From contig CANPXI010000061.1 of NCBI GenBank assembly GCA_947585885.1, positions 1 to 6,074 of the forward strand: DNA of 6,074 bases. The letters run 5' to 3'. Each line of letters opens with the position of its first letter. Position 1 is the first letter of the stretch. The notes under the pieces are model-generated. The model ran no database searches and was not told the DNA's origin. It worked only from the letters and a program-made list of their open reading frames with translations. Shown in pieces: positions 5,774 through 6,074 of the stretch. This DNA is from an uncultured Bacilli bacterium (GTDB taxonomy: Bacteria > Bacillota_I > Bacilli_A > RF39 > UBA660). Position numbers and translations under genes: made by a program.

Positions 5774-6074
5774 ACCTTACTAATTTCTTTCTTAACGCTT
5801 TTTTCTTTACTATAATCAAAGAAATCAAATTTCTCATCTAAGAATGTATAAACAATCTTAATAATCGCTACAATTGGAGTTGCAACAATCATTCCAATTA
5901 TACCAAAGAAATGCTCGAATATCAATAAAGATAATACTATTGTAACTGGATGTAAGTCCATTTTCTTTCCAATAACTATAGGATGCAAAATATTTCCTTC
6001 TAAAGTTTGAACTATAACTATAAATACAAGAGTTAAAATTCCAATAAGAGGAGATTGACTAAACCCAACTAATA
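5758..6074 (-). CDS. AI-2E family transporter, C-terminal part (5' end beyond the window)
   Basis: A membrane protein of the AI-2E/PerM/TqsA-like family (Pfam AI-2E_transport). Only the last 104 residues are visible; the frame is open to the right edge. Seen: a hydrophobic helix (about 8-22), the family signature QTLEGNILHPIVIGKKMDLHP (22-42), two further hydrophobic segments (about 43-57 and 58-76) with the FGIIGMIVATP pattern typical of the family C-terminus, then a charged cytoplasmic tail (about 79-104, rich in Lys/Glu). Members have been linked to autoinducer-2 export or Na+/H+ antiport, and the substrate here is unknown. The stop TAG (5760-5758) lies within the conserved AGTAGAGAG element of the following T-box leader, so the last codons have two functions. 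Confidence 0.93.
   Translation of the reverse strand, partial: LVGFSQSPLIGILTLVFIVIVQTLEGNILHPIVIGKKMDLHPVTIVLSLLIFEHFFGIIGMIVATPIVAIIKIVYTFLDEKFDFFDYSKEKSVKKEISKVKSLK

Overview
The window is AT-rich, densely packed DNA from a low-GC Gram-positive-type bacterium (Bacillota, or an uncultured Mollicutes-like or small-genome gut Bacilli lineage). The evidence is the strong Shine-Dalgarno sites, a classic T-box leader, an AI-2E family transporter, and the order rlmN-prpC-prkC that is familiar from Bacillus. The genetic code looks standard: Trp is TGG, and TGA is used as a stop. All recognised protein genes are on the minus strand. One structured RNA gene lies on the plus strand.

Read in the direction of transcription (right to left), the window holds the following. 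(1) The C-terminal end of an AI-2E family membrane protein, cut by the right edge. (2) An alanine-specific T-box leader (specifier GCU, tRNA-end-binding UGGU) whose first helix overlaps the last codons of the AI-2E gene. (3) A tightly coupled operon: a phage-type dNMP kinase-like P-loop protein, a compact alanyl-tRNA synthetase of 587 residues (ATGA overlap), and rlmN, the 23S rRNA/tRNA adenine-C2 methyltransferase (8-nt overlap). (4) A 487-bp intergenic region. It holds a roughly 267-nt structured RNA transcribed from the plus strand, a minus-strand intrinsic terminator for the alaS-rlmN operon embedded in that RNA, and divergent promoters. (5) prpC (PP2C phosphatase) overlapping by 11 nt a PASTA-type Ser/Thr kinase gene (prkC/stk), which is cut by the left edge just inside its transmembrane segment.

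The alaS operon would be switched on when uncharged tRNA-Ala accumulates, which would raise AlaRS and also the dNMP kinase and RlmN. The prpC-prkC pair is a kinase/phosphatase signalling module thought to sense cell-wall fragments.

The item most worth pursuing is the plus-strand RNA at 1936-2202. It has its own extended -10 promoter placed exactly one stem before its 5' end, a 16-bp closing helix, two further long-range helices, an intrinsic terminator, and an internal Shine-Dalgarno-like element with a 50-codon ORF. I could not assign it firmly to a known family. raiA RNA is my leading but unverified guess. The second is the AlaRS, which lacks both the internal beta-barrel that usually precedes the editing domain and the whole C-Ala domain.
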